Part shown: positions 32,322 to 39,922 of the stretch, in pieces
Layout: each line of letters opens with the position of its first letter
How positions within the stretch are numbered: the first letter of the stretch is position 1
Assembly (NCBI RefSeq): GCF_007990935.1
Contig: NZ_BJXJ01000035.1
Coordinates: 1-44,292 of the forward strand
Direction: 5' to 3'
DNA length: 44,292 bases
Origin: Vibrio sagamiensis NBRC 104589
GTDB lineage: Bacteria > Pseudomonadota > Gammaproteobacteria > Enterobacterales > Vibrionaceae
The notes under the pieces: model-generated
Told to the model about the DNA's origin: nothing
What the model saw: the letters and a program-made list of their open reading frames with translations, nothing else
Databases searched by the model: none
Program-made: the position numbers and the translations under genes

Positions 32322-33460
32322 TGAGAGATGAAAAATACAAAAAAAGAGTTCTGATCTTATTATTTATAGCTATATTCGCTGGATTAGTTCTCTTGGGGAT
32401 GTTCTACTTTAAGTATTGGTTTGCTCATAGCAGCATGTTTGAAGGTATGGTAAAACCGACCAACTTTCATCAGGGCCAAGAAAATAAACAGAAAGTCATT
32501 TTTGATCCTGTTACTCCAGATCATTCGGCATCACTACCTCGCGATTTTGGAATTCACCCTAGCTATCAACATGAATGGTGGAATTATTACGCCACAACGA
32601 AGGGGAATAACGGTCAAAACTATTTTATTCAGTGGGTTTTTTTTAGAATAGCGGTGGATGAACGAAACGGACGAGGATGGCAAAATCCTCAACTCTACCT
32701 TTCATATATTGTAATCAGTAATGGAACTCAAGTTTGGAAAGAACAACGTATCGCCAGAGGAGGGATAGGTCAAGCAGGTATGACTAGTCCACCTTTTCAG
32801 CTCTGGTTGGATAATTGGAAATGGCGTTCAGTCAGTGCAAACCCATTTCCAGGAACGTTAGAGGTCTCGACTGATTTATTCTCTGTTCATCTAAAAACAT
32901 CGACTTCAGGTCCCTTTTTGGCTAATGGAGATAAAGGTTTTAAGATCAAGCACAAATTACAATCTATAGCCTCGTTTAATTTTAGTGCGCCATTTTTGAG
33001 CATCGAAGGTACGCTCAATCTTGATGGTCAAGCTATTGAAATTGAAGGTAATGCTTGGGTAAATAAAGAGTGGGGAAGTGATTTGGTAGGGAATGATCAG
33101 CAGGGATGGGACTGGTTTGCCTTCCATTTAGAGGATGACCGTATGCTTACAGTTAGTCGTTACCGCTACCACGGTCAAACATCTTACCTTTCAGGTATGT
33201 TGGCAACACGAGCTGGTAAGAGTATAAGCTTGGATGAACAAGAATTAATTATCACACCAATAAAAAATACCCAGCTTACTGACCAGCATTTGGTGCCATT
33301 ACATTGGAATATTCGCGTACCTAAATATAATATTAATTTAACCGTACGAGCGATAAAAACGGAAATGTGGCTACCTTTCTTAATACCATATTGGGAAGGA
33401 CCTATTACAACGACTGGCTCACAGCGAGCTTATGGGTTTATGCAGCTAATGGGTTACTAG
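32321..33460 (+). CDS. AttH/CrtC-like lipocalin-fold protein partner of the ABC transporter
   Basis: 379 residues with an N-terminal membrane anchor or uncleaved signal (about 10-31) and a periplasmic AttH/carotenoid 1,2-hydratase-like domain (PF07143/lipocalin-like). Signature pieces are HPSYQHEWWNYYATTKG, EGNAWVNKEWGSD and GWDWFAFHLEDDRML. The GTG start shares its first base with the permease stop (TAGTG), so the three genes are one translationally coupled operon. Such attEFGH-like operons recur in proteobacteria; the transported lipid or lipoprotein is unknown. Confidence 0.9.
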   Translation: MRDEKYKKRVLILLFIAIFAGLVLLGMFYFKYWFAHSSMFEGMVKPTNFHQGQENKQKVIFDPVTPDHSASLPRDFGIHPSYQHEWWNYYATTKGNNGQNYFIQWVFFRIAVDERNGRGWQNPQLYLSYIVISNGTQVWKEQRIARGGIGQAGMTSPPFQLWLDNWKWRSVSANPFPGTLEVSTDLFSVHLKTSTSGPFLANGDKGFKIKHKLQSIASFNFSAPFLSIEGTLNLDGQAIEIEGNAWVNKEWGSDLVGNDQQGWDWFAFHLEDDRMLTVSRYRYHGQTSYLSGMLATRAGKSISLDEQELIITPIKNTQLTDQHLVPLHWNIRVPKYNINLTVRAIKTEMWLPFLIPYWEGPITTTGSQRAYGFMQLMGY

Positions 33461-33662
33461 GGGTATTTAGGATTATAATAATTGTAAAAATGCTTACTTT
33501 TGTCTTGAAAAGTATGAATGGCTTCACCTAGATTGAAAGAGGGACCAAAATACACACATGAAACTCTGATTTGCTTTGTTAAATAAGGTTGTTCGTTATA
33601 CATGACATTTTACAATTGCTTGGGTACATTGTTGGAAAAAACGATGCTTTTTGTTTAATGTT

Positions 33663-33718
33663 TCGGTAAAACCGAGGTTTAAATTCTGAAGAAGCGATTA
33701 TTCTTTGCTTCGAAGCAA
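33663..33718 (+). promoter_or_regulatory. Hairpin and 14-bp palindrome upstream of nhaA
   Basis: TCGGT-AAA-ACCGA (33663-33675) and the perfect palindrome TTGCTTCGAAGCAA (33705-33718) lie 60-115 bp before the nhaA start, in the 316-base gap 33461-33776. The palindrome could be a dimeric-regulator operator (an NhaR-type regulator is possible) or an RNA hairpin. No other gene is seen in the gap. Confidence 0.45.
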
Positions 33719-33776
33719 CTATAAACTCATTCTTTGTTAATTGTTTACGTAAGATAATAAATATAAGGACTAAACC

Positions 33777-34952
33777 ATGAATGATATCGTTCGTGATTTT
33801 TTCAAAATGGAATCGGCTGGTGGTATTTTGCTTGTAATCGCTGCGGCAATTGCAATGATGATTGCTAACTCTCCACTAGGCGAAACGTATCAATCCCTCC
33901 TGCATACCTATGTTTTTGGTATGTCTATATCACATTGGATTAACGATGGTTTAATGGCTATCTTCTTTCTTCTTATTGGCTTAGAGGTCAAACGTGAGCT
34001 TCTGGAAGGTGCATTAAAGTCAAAAGAAACCGCTATTTTCCCGGCAATAGCTGCTGTTGGTGGTATGTTAGCACCTGCACTGATTTACATTGCATTTAAC
34101 TCAGGTGACTCAGAAGCAATGGCTGGTTGGGCTATTCCCGCAGCTACAGATATAGCATTTGCTCTTGGGATTATGGCTTTGTTGGGTAAGCGTGTTCCAG
34201 TAAGCCTTAAGGTTTTCTTACTGGCACTGGCGATTATTGATGATCTTGGTGTTGTCGTTATTATTGCTTTGTTCTATACAGGGGAATTATCGACATCAGC
34301 TCTTACAGTTGGTTTTATCATGACTGGGTTATTGTATGTACTTCATACAAAAAAGGTAACGAGATTATTGCCGTATATGGTTGTTGGCGCCATCCTTTGG
34401 TTTGCTGTACTTAAATCAGGTGTTCACGCAACTTTGGCGGGAGTTGTGATTGGTTTTGCTATACCACTAAAAGGAAAAGAGGGTAAACTTTCGCCTCTCA
34501 AGCACATGGAACATGCTTTACATCCATACGTGGCGTTCTTCATTTTACCTTTGTTCGCTTTTGCTAATGCTGGGATCTCATTGCAAGGTATATCATTATC
34601 TGGTTTAACTTCTATGCTACCGCTAGGTATCGCCCTTGGTTTAGTTGTTGGTAAACCTTTAGGAATCTTCACATTTAGTTGGATAGCAGTAAAATCGGGT
34701 GTTGCAAAGTTACCTAAAGGAATTAACTTTGTTCATATCTTTGCTGTGTCAGTGTTATGTGGTATTGGCTTTACGATGTCGATATTTATTTCTTCATTGG
34801 CTTTCGCTGGTGTCAGCCCTGAATTCGATACTTATGCTCGCTTGGGGATTCTTATGGGATCAACGACTGCAGCAATAATAGGCTACTTTTTACTTAATTG
34901 CTCTCTACCCAAACATGCTATTGATGGAACGGTTGAAGTGAAAAAAGTATGA
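33777..34952 (+). CDS. nhaA: Na+/H+ antiporter NhaA
   Basis: Inner-membrane antiporter that expels one Na+ (or Li+) in exchange for two H+, important at high salt and alkaline pH. The 391 residues form about twelve helices. Transport aspartates are D125 (PAATDIAFALG) and D155-D156 (LAIIDDLGVVV), equivalent to E. coli D133, D163 and D164. AAGGAC upstream of the ATG is a good ribosome-binding site. A strong terminator follows. Confidence 0.97.
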   Translation: MNDIVRDFFKMESAGGILLVIAAAIAMMIANSPLGETYQSLLHTYVFGMSISHWINDGLMAIFFLLIGLEVKRELLEGALKSKETAIFPAIAAVGGMLAPALIYIAFNSGDSEAMAGWAIPAATDIAFALGIMALLGKRVPVSLKVFLLALAIIDDLGVVVIIALFYTGELSTSALTVGFIMTGLLYVLHTKKVTRLLPYMVVGAILWFAVLKSGVHATLAGVVIGFAIPLKGKEGKLSPLKHMEHALHPYVAFFILPLFAFANAGISLQGISLSGLTSMLPLGIALGLVVGKPLGIFTFSWIAVKSGVAKLPKGINFVHIFAVSVLCGIGFTMSIFISSLAFAGVSPEFDTYARLGILMGSTTAAIIGYFLLNCSLPKHAIDGTVEVKKV

Positions 34953-35067
34953 CCGATATGTATATTTTAATGAATTTTTTGTTTTATGCTGGAGTATATT
35001 CATACTAGTGCAGTAAGTGCATATTTAAGAGACTTCACCTTTTGGCAAAACATATGATTTCAATAAT

Positions 35068-35098
35068 AAAGCTCCTGTAGATGGAGCTTTTTTTTTAT
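35068..35098 (+). terminator. Terminator after nhaA
   Basis: AAAGCTCC (35068-35075) pairs with GGAGCTTT (35083-35090); the T-run is nine or more bases. It lies about 115 bp past the nhaA stop. Confidence 0.9.
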
Positions 35099-35106
35099 TC
35101 ATGGAT

Positions 35107-35215
35107 AAAAAAACAGACCCATATAGTAGGTCTGAAAAAATAAAAAGGAGTTAAATAAAGCAGTATGTAACAACGGTATGGAGACAAGTTTGACGGCCAG
35201 TAAAATCTTGTAAGT
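35107..35215 (-). ncRNA. Candidate minus-strand small RNA between nhaA and psrA
   Basis: On the minus strand, CAGACC (35129-35134) and GGTCTG (35114-35119) form a hairpin preceded by ATTTTTT and followed by seven T: a textbook intrinsic terminator with a U-rich stretch as in Hfq-binding small RNAs. About 100 bases upstream a perfect -10 TATAAT lies at 35222-35227 (minus strand), although its -35 is poor. The interval has no credible reading frame but contains ACTCCTTTTTATT, which is complementary to purine-rich ribosome-binding sites. It is a candidate only. Confidence 0.45.
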
Positions 35216-35301
35216 CGCTACATTATATGAGACTGACATGATTGGAAACAGTTCAATTTTTTTAAAAAAATTTTTAGTACCTTGATTCAAAGTTTCAAGT
35301 T

Positions 35302-35318
35302 ATCTGGTCTGACCATTT
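35302..35318 (+). promoter_or_regulatory. FadR-type operator upstream of psrA-fadE
   Basis: ATCTGGTCTGACCATTT contains CTGGTCNGACC, the core of the E. coli FadR consensus (about ANCTGGTCNGACCNGTT). It lies 47 bp upstream of the -10 element. FadR represses fatty-acid degradation genes and releases DNA on binding long-chain acyl-CoA. Confidence 0.7.
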
Positions 35319-35341
35319 TTTTGATTTGTGATGTTAATCAA

Positions 35342-35370
35342 TTGTTACTTTTAGGGTTGGAGAGTATATT
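35342..35370 (+). promoter_or_regulatory. psrA-fadE promoter
   Basis: TTGTTA (35342-35347), 17 bp, TATATT (35365-35370). The predicted start near 35377 falls inside the PsrA-type operator, giving a leader of about 25 nt. Confidence 0.65.
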
Positions 35371-35371
35371 T

Positions 35372-35386
35372 TAAACAGATGTTTGA
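35372..35386 (+). promoter_or_regulatory. PsrA-type operator at the psrA transcription start
   Basis: TAAAC-AGAT-GTTTG fits the PsrA motif known from Pseudomonas, (G/C)AAAC-N2-4-GTTT(G/C), with one mismatch. Its place over the predicted start site suggests negative autoregulation. Confidence 0.55.
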
Positions 35387-35640
35387 TACGGGTGATTAAA
35401 ATGTCTTCTAAAGGTACTACGAAAGAAAGAATCTTGAATGCTGCAGAAGGACTTTTTGCTGAAAATGGCTTTAATGATACTTCACTACGTACAATTACGG
35501 GTAAGGCAAATGTTAACCTTGCCTCGGTTAATTACCATTTTGGAGATAAGAAAACACTCGTTAGAGCGGTTATAGATCGTTATTTGGAAGCTTTGATGCC
35601 AAATGTTGAGAGAAGTTTAATGGACCTCAATGCCCGCTCT

Positions 35641-35669
35641 CAGTTTTCAAAGGGAGTCCCAGTTTTCAA
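35641..35669 (+). repeat. 10-bp direct repeats bounding the psrA insertion
   Basis: CAGTTTTCAA occurs at 35641-35650 and 35660-35669, 19 bp apart. Loss of one repeat plus the intervening AGGGAGTCC restores the psrA frame. Confidence 0.95.
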
Positions 35670-35707
35670 TGAGAGAAGTCTTTGAATCACTGAGACTCCC
35701 TTTGAAA
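35645..35707. repeat. 19-bp inverted repeat within psrA
   Basis: The reverse complement of 35645-35663 is ACTGGGACTCCCTTTGAAA. The sequence at 35689-35707 is ACTGAGACTCCCTTTGAAA, 18 of 19 identical, with 25 bases between the arms. The left arm overlaps the inserted sequence; the right arm is normal coding sequence. Confidence 0.95.
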
Positions 35708-36075
35708 GCACTGAATGATGTGAGACCTAACGGTACGACTTTATTTATGTTACTGATTGGAAGAAGTTATACCGATGTGCAAGGACACCTTAGGTGGTTT
35801 ATAGGGACTCGGTATAAAAGCGTCTTAACCCTTTTTGTCTCATCAATCAAAAAGGCCAATCCAGAGCTGACTGAAGAGCTATTGTTTTGGCGATTGCACT
35901 TTACTTTGGGGACATGCGTTTTCACCATGGCTTCCAGCCAAGCATTTACTGAATTAGCAGAAAGCCGACTTGACCAAAAAGTGGTACTGAAATGGGTGAT
36001 TGATAACCTTATTGTCTTTTTATCATCAGGAATGTCAGCGAAATAATGACTTTTAATTAACAAAGGATTTGAACT

Positions 36076-38358
36076 ATGAGCTCTTTACGCAAGAAATGGA
36101 TCACTGACCCTGCATTCAACATGTTCAAGAGAGTGCTACCTCCGCTTTCTAGCACAGAGAAAGAAGCTATGGAAGCAGGAAGTGTTTGGTGGGATGCAGA
36201 GTTGTTTTCAGGTAAACCAAATTTTTCAACTCTTCTTAATTACCCCAAACCTATTCTGTCAGCCGAGGAGCAGCATTTTATAGATAATGAATTAGAAACC
36301 TTCTTGAACTTGATTGATGACCAGCAAATGGTCAAAGAAGATCGAGAGTTATCTAAACCTGCTTGGGAATATTTACGTAAAGAGCGCTTTTTTTCGTTAA
36401 TAATCTCTAAAGAGTATGGTGGACGTGAATTTTCAGCATTTGCGAATTCGACTATTGTCTCCAAAATTGCAACTCGGAGTATTAGTGCCGCTGTCTCGGT
36501 CATGGTGCCTAATTCGCTTGGACCAGGAGAGCTTCTCTCTCACTATGGTACTCAACAGCAAAAAGATTATTGGTTGCCACGTTTAGCTGATGGAACAGAA
36601 ATCCCTTGTTTCGCACTTACAGGGCCTGAAGCTGGTTCTGACGCTGGTGGGATACCAGATAAGGGAACGGTTTGCTATGGATTATATGAGGGAGAAGAAG
36701 TACTCGGGGTACGACTGAGCTGGAACAAACGTTATATTACACTAGCACCTGTAGCAACGGTTCTTGGACTTGCATTCAAATTGTATGATCCTGAAGGCTT
36801 ACTTGGTGATAAGAAAGAGATCGGTATCACCTGTGCTTTAATTCCGACCAAACACGATGGTGTGGAGATTGGAGATCGCCATGACCCAATTGGGTTGGCG
36901 TTCATGAATGGTCCGACTCGTGGCGAAAATGTATTCATTCCAATTGAATGGCTGATTGGGGGGGCTGAGTATGCGGGTAGAGGATGGAGAATGTTGGTCG
37001 AGTGTCTTTCAGCTGGTCGAGGGATTTCATTACCTGCTATTGGTGCTGCCGCTGGTCATTTAACTGCTAGAACTACAGGGGCGTATGCTTATGTTCGTAA
37101 GCAGTTTGGTATGTCGATTGGTAAGTTTGAAGGTGTTGCTGAAGCAATGGGAAGAATTGGAGGGTTAACCTATTTACTGGAAGCGACCAGAACGTTGACG
37201 ACTACAGCACTTGACCTTAATGAAAAACCGGGGATTATTACTGCAATTGCTAAATATCATATGACAGAAATGGGTCGAACTATTATGAATGATGCATTTG
37301 ATATTCATGCAGGTAGAGCAATTCAAGATGGCCCGATGAATTACCTTGCAAAACATTACTTGGGAATCCCAGTTGCGATCACGGTTGAAGGGGCAAATAT
37401 TCTCACTCGAAACTTAATGATTTTTGGTCAAGGTGCCACACGTTGTCATCCTTATGTCCTTAAAGAAATGGAGGCGGCAGCTAATCCAGATCATGAGCAA
37501 GGCAAAGAAGATTTTGATGATTTATTATTCAAGCATATTAAGCACGCTTTAAGTAACACCTTCGGCGCTTTTAGCGCAGCTTTAACTGGTTCATACTTTG
37601 TTAAAAGCCCCACCAGTGGTCCGACCCAACAATATTACAAAGATATTAGTCGTTTAAGTCGTGTACTTGCAGTTAGTGCTGATGTTGCAATGTTAACGCT
37701 CGGTGGTGAGCTAAAACGTAAAGAAATGATTTCAGCACGATTGGGGGATGGCTTAAGTTATCTATATATGGCATGTGCGACATTGAAAAAATATGAAGAC
37801 GAGGGTCGCCTTCAGGAAGACCTTGATTTTGTTCACTACGCCATTCAACATTGCTTATTCTACGCAGCCAAGTCGCTCAACGAAGTTTACGCCAATTTCC
37901 CAGTGAAGTACGCGGGAACGGTTCTAAAAAGTCTATTATTCCCACTTGGTAACCATTTTAAAGCGCCTAGTCATGATTTGTGTGTCCGACTTGCTGAAGC
38001 AATAATGATTCCGGGAGCACAGAGAGAACGCCTAACCCATTTGTGCCACGTAGGTAAAGGTGACGATGACAATATAGGTTTAATGGACAAAGCATTCGTA
38101 GCTATGTATGACATTAAACCATTGGAAATAAAAATGAACCAAGGTATTAAAGATGGTAAAATAGATCGTAAAGGCACTCTACAACAGCGACTTGAGCAGG
38201 CGTTAAAAAACGATATACTCTCCGAGAAAGAAATTGAGCATATAGTTTCGGCAGATAAATTACGTTCAAAAGCAATACAAGTCGATCATTTTAGTCATGA
38301 CTTTTCGGAAGTTCGCACTCATTGTTCTAAAAAATGTCATTTAAACTCAGTTGCATAA
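36076..38358 (+). CDS. fadE: Acyl-CoA dehydrogenase FadE
   Basis: FAD-dependent enzyme for the first step of fatty-acid beta-oxidation, acyl-CoA to trans-2-enoyl-CoA. The 760 residues comprise the acyl-CoA dehydrogenase core (about 75-460) with FALTGPEAGSDAGG, GRGWRMLVECLSAGRGISLP and DAFDIHAGRAIQDGP, the segment EGANILTRNLMIFGQGA, and a C-terminal DUF1974 domain (about 475-740). E. coli FadE is 814 residues with a longer N-terminus. AAAGGA upstream of the ATG. With only 29 bases after psrA and no promoter in between, it is likely co-transcribed and under FadR/PsrA control. Confidence 0.96.
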   Translation: MSSLRKKWITDPAFNMFKRVLPPLSSTEKEAMEAGSVWWDAELFSGKPNFSTLLNYPKPILSAEEQHFIDNELETFLNLIDDQQMVKEDRELSKPAWEYLRKERFFSLIISKEYGGREFSAFANSTIVSKIATRSISAAVSVMVPNSLGPGELLSHYGTQQQKDYWLPRLADGTEIPCFALTGPEAGSDAGGIPDKGTVCYGLYEGEEVLGVRLSWNKRYITLAPVATVLGLAFKLYDPEGLLGDKKEIGITCALIPTKHDGVEIGDRHDPIGLAFMNGPTRGENVFIPIEWLIGGAEYAGRGWRMLVECLSAGRGISLPAIGAAAGHLTARTTGAYAYVRKQFGMSIGKFEGVAEAMGRIGGLTYLLEATRTLTTTALDLNEKPGIITAIAKYHMTEMGRTIMNDAFDIHAGRAIQDGPMNYLAKHYLGIPVAITVEGANILTRNLMIFGQGATRCHPYVLKEMEAAANPDHEQGKEDFDDLLFKHIKHALSNTFGAFSAALTGSYFVKSPTSGPTQQYYKDISRLSRVLAVSADVAMLTLGGELKRKEMISARLGDGLSYLYMACATLKKYEDEGRLQEDLDFVHYAIQHCLFYAAKSLNEVYANFPVKYAGTVLKSLLFPLGNHFKAPSHDLCVRLAEAIMIPGAQRERLTHLCHVGKGDDDNIGLMDKAFVAMYDIKPLEIKMNQGIKDGKIDRKGTLQQRLEQALKNDILSEKEIEHIVSADKLRSKAIQVDHFSHDFSEVRTHCSKKCHLNSVA

Positions 38359-38407
38359 TTTAACGATATCACTGAGTTGTTCTCTTGACGTTATTTAATC
38401 TTTAATC

Positions 38408-38430
38408 AAAAGCACCTTTGCGGTGCTTTT
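38408..38430 (+). terminator. Terminator after fadE
   Basis: AAAAGCACC (38408-38416) pairs with GGTGCTTTT (38422-38430), loop TTTGC. The T-tail is short. Confidence 0.8.
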
Positions 38431-38442
38431 AAACCGTTTAGT

Positions 38443-38456
38443 GTTTAGATCTAAAC
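38443..38456. promoter_or_regulatory. 14-bp perfect palindrome between fadE and fabV
   Basis: GTTTAGATCTAAAC is perfectly symmetrical and lies 159 bp upstream of the fabV ATG. It could be an operator; it is not the PsrA motif (arms are in the opposite order) and not a FadR site. The rest of 38359-38614 holds the fadE terminator and AT-rich leader. Confidence 0.4.
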
Positions 38457-38614
38457 AATCTGATGCTACTTTGGGTAGAGTTTTTCATCTCAAAAACAAA
38501 TTTTTCATTCATAGAGATCCAACCACTTGCATTTTCGCTGCATTTTTACAGAAATTACGTGCGAACTAATGTCGAAACTCTTATCCTAACAACGTCTTTT
38601 AAAGGAAGTTGAAT

Positions 38615-39817
38615 ATGATCATCAAACCTAGAATTCGTGGATTTATCTGTACAACAACTCATCCTGTGGGTTGTGAAGCTAATGTAAAAGAGCAAATTGT
38701 TTATACTAAATCACAAAGCTCAATCAAGAATGCACCAAAACGTGTTTTGGTTATTGGTGCTTCGAGTGGTTACGGCTTATCTTCCCGTATTGCTGCTGCA
38801 TTTGGTGGCGGAGCTTCAACGATTGGCGTCTTTTTCGAGAAAGAAGGCACAGAGAAAAAACCAGGAACGGCAGGCTTTTACAATTCTGCTGCATTTGAAA
38901 AACTTGCTCACGAAGAAGGCTTATATGCTAAAAGCCTTAACGGTGATGCTTTTTCAAATGAAGCAAAACAAAAAACGATTGACTTAATTAAGCAAGATCT
39001 TGGTCAAGTTGATATGGTTGTTTACTCCCTTGCTTCACCTGTTCGTAAAATGCCAGAAACAGGTGAGCTTGTGCGTTCTGCCTTAAAACCAATCGGTGAA
39101 GTTTATACTTCGACGGCAGTTGACACCAATAAAGACGTTATTATCGAAGCAAGTGTTGAGCCTGCAACTGAGCAAGAAATTCAAGACACAGTAACCGTAA
39201 TGGGTGGTGAAGACTGGGAATTATGGATTAAGGCACTATCAGATGCTGGCGTTCTAGCTGATGGCTGTAAAACAGTGGCATACAGCTACATTGGTACTGA
39301 GCTAACGTGGCCAATCTACTGGGATGGTGCTCTAGGCAAAGCAAAAATGGACCTAGATCGTGCATCAGCAGCACTGAACGAGAAATTGTCTGCAACTGGC
39401 GGTAGTGCAAATGTAGCGGTACTTAAGTCTGTTGTGACTCAAGCAAGTTCTGCAATACCTGTAATGCCTCTCTACATCGCAATGGTATTCAAGAAAATGC
39501 GCGAAGAAGGCTTGCATGAAGGTTGTATGGAGCAAATCTTCCGTATGTTCAGCCAACGTCTTTACAAAGAAGACGGTAGTGCTGCAGAAGTAGATGAAGT
39601 GAATCGTTTACGTCTTGATGACCTGGAATTACGTGACGATATTCAACAACATTGTCGTGAACTTTGGCCACAGATCACATCCGAAAATCTAAAAGAACTA
39701 ACTGACTACGTTGAGTACAAAGAAGAATTCTTGAAGTTATTCGGCTTCGGTGTTGACGGTGTGGATTACGAAGCAGATGTGAACCCAGCAGTAGAAACAG
39801 ATTTTATCCAAATCTAA
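38615..39817 (+). CDS. fabV: Enoyl-ACP reductase FabV (trans-2-enoyl reductase)
   Basis: NADH-dependent reductase of the last step in the fatty-acid elongation cycle; FabV was first described in V. cholerae and resists triclosan. The 400 residues start MIIKPRIRGFICTTTHPVGC and contain the Rossmann segment VLVIGASSGYGLSSRIAAAF and the catalytic Tyr-X8-Lys in YWDGALGKAK. The ATG at 38615 with AAGGA (38602-38606) is preferred over an in-frame TTG at 38609. A terminator follows directly. Confidence 0.97.
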   Translation: MIIKPRIRGFICTTTHPVGCEANVKEQIVYTKSQSSIKNAPKRVLVIGASSGYGLSSRIAAAFGGGASTIGVFFEKEGTEKKPGTAGFYNSAAFEKLAHEEGLYAKSLNGDAFSNEAKQKTIDLIKQDLGQVDMVVYSLASPVRKMPETGELVRSALKPIGEVYTSTAVDTNKDVIIEASVEPATEQEIQDTVTVMGGEDWELWIKALSDAGVLADGCKTVAYSYIGTELTWPIYWDGALGKAKMDLDRASAALNEKLSATGGSANVAVLKSVVTQASSAIPVMPLYIAMVFKKMREEGLHEGCMEQIFRMFSQRLYKEDGSAAEVDEVNRLRLDDLELRDDIQQHCRELWPQITSENLKELTDYVEYKEEFLKLFGFGVDGVDYEADVNPAVETDFIQI

Positions 39818-39834
39818 TTGCTTTTTAAGGAATT

Positions 39835-39863
39835 AAAAAGGCACTCAGAGAGTGCCTTTTTTG
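39835..39863. terminator. Bidirectional terminator between fabV and ybjL
   Basis: AAAAAGGCACT (39835-39845) pairs with AGTGCCTTTTT (39851-39861), loop CAGAG. A- and T-tracts on both sides suit two convergent genes. Confidence 0.9.
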
Positions 39864-39922
39864 TGTCTTATAACTTTATACTGAGTACTATCTTAAACAA
39901 CTATTAATGATCTTTCAAAAAA

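Larger units (their letters stand above)
35401..36046 (+). pseudogene. psrA: psrA, TetR-family fatty-acid regulator, frameshifted by a 19-bp insertion
   Basis: The N-terminal part (from ATG 35401, MSSKGTTKERILNAAEGLFAENGFNDTSLRTITGKA...VNYHFGDKKTLV) is a TetR-type DNA-binding domain with the strong sequence and position of Vibrio PsrA, next to fadE. This frame stops at 35683-35685 after 94 residues. The C-terminal ligand domain (MREVFESLRLPLKALNDVRPNGTT...LTEELLFWRLHFTLG) continues in another frame to 36046. Deleting 19 bp between the CAGTTTTCAA repeats (35641-35650, 35660-35669) gives ARSQFSMREVFE and an intact 208-residue protein. As written, only a DNA-binding fragment without ligand domain can be made. 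fadE follows 29 bases later. Confidence 0.9.

Noticed and set aside
35189..35206. GACGGCCAGT resembles a cloning-vector universal primer site
   Set aside because: Only a 10-base match, and flanking sequence is normal for the region; chance is the simplest explanation.
35099..35290. Minus-strand 63-codon frame between nhaA and psrA
   Set aside because: It starts with TTG, has no ribosome-binding site and includes the terminator hairpin; an RNA explanation is better.
35630..36046. Second half of psrA as an independent 138-residue gene starting at 35630
   Set aside because: Its first codons overlap the N-terminal frame, there is no good ribosome-binding site, and a 19-bp deletion joins it perfectly to the upstream half.
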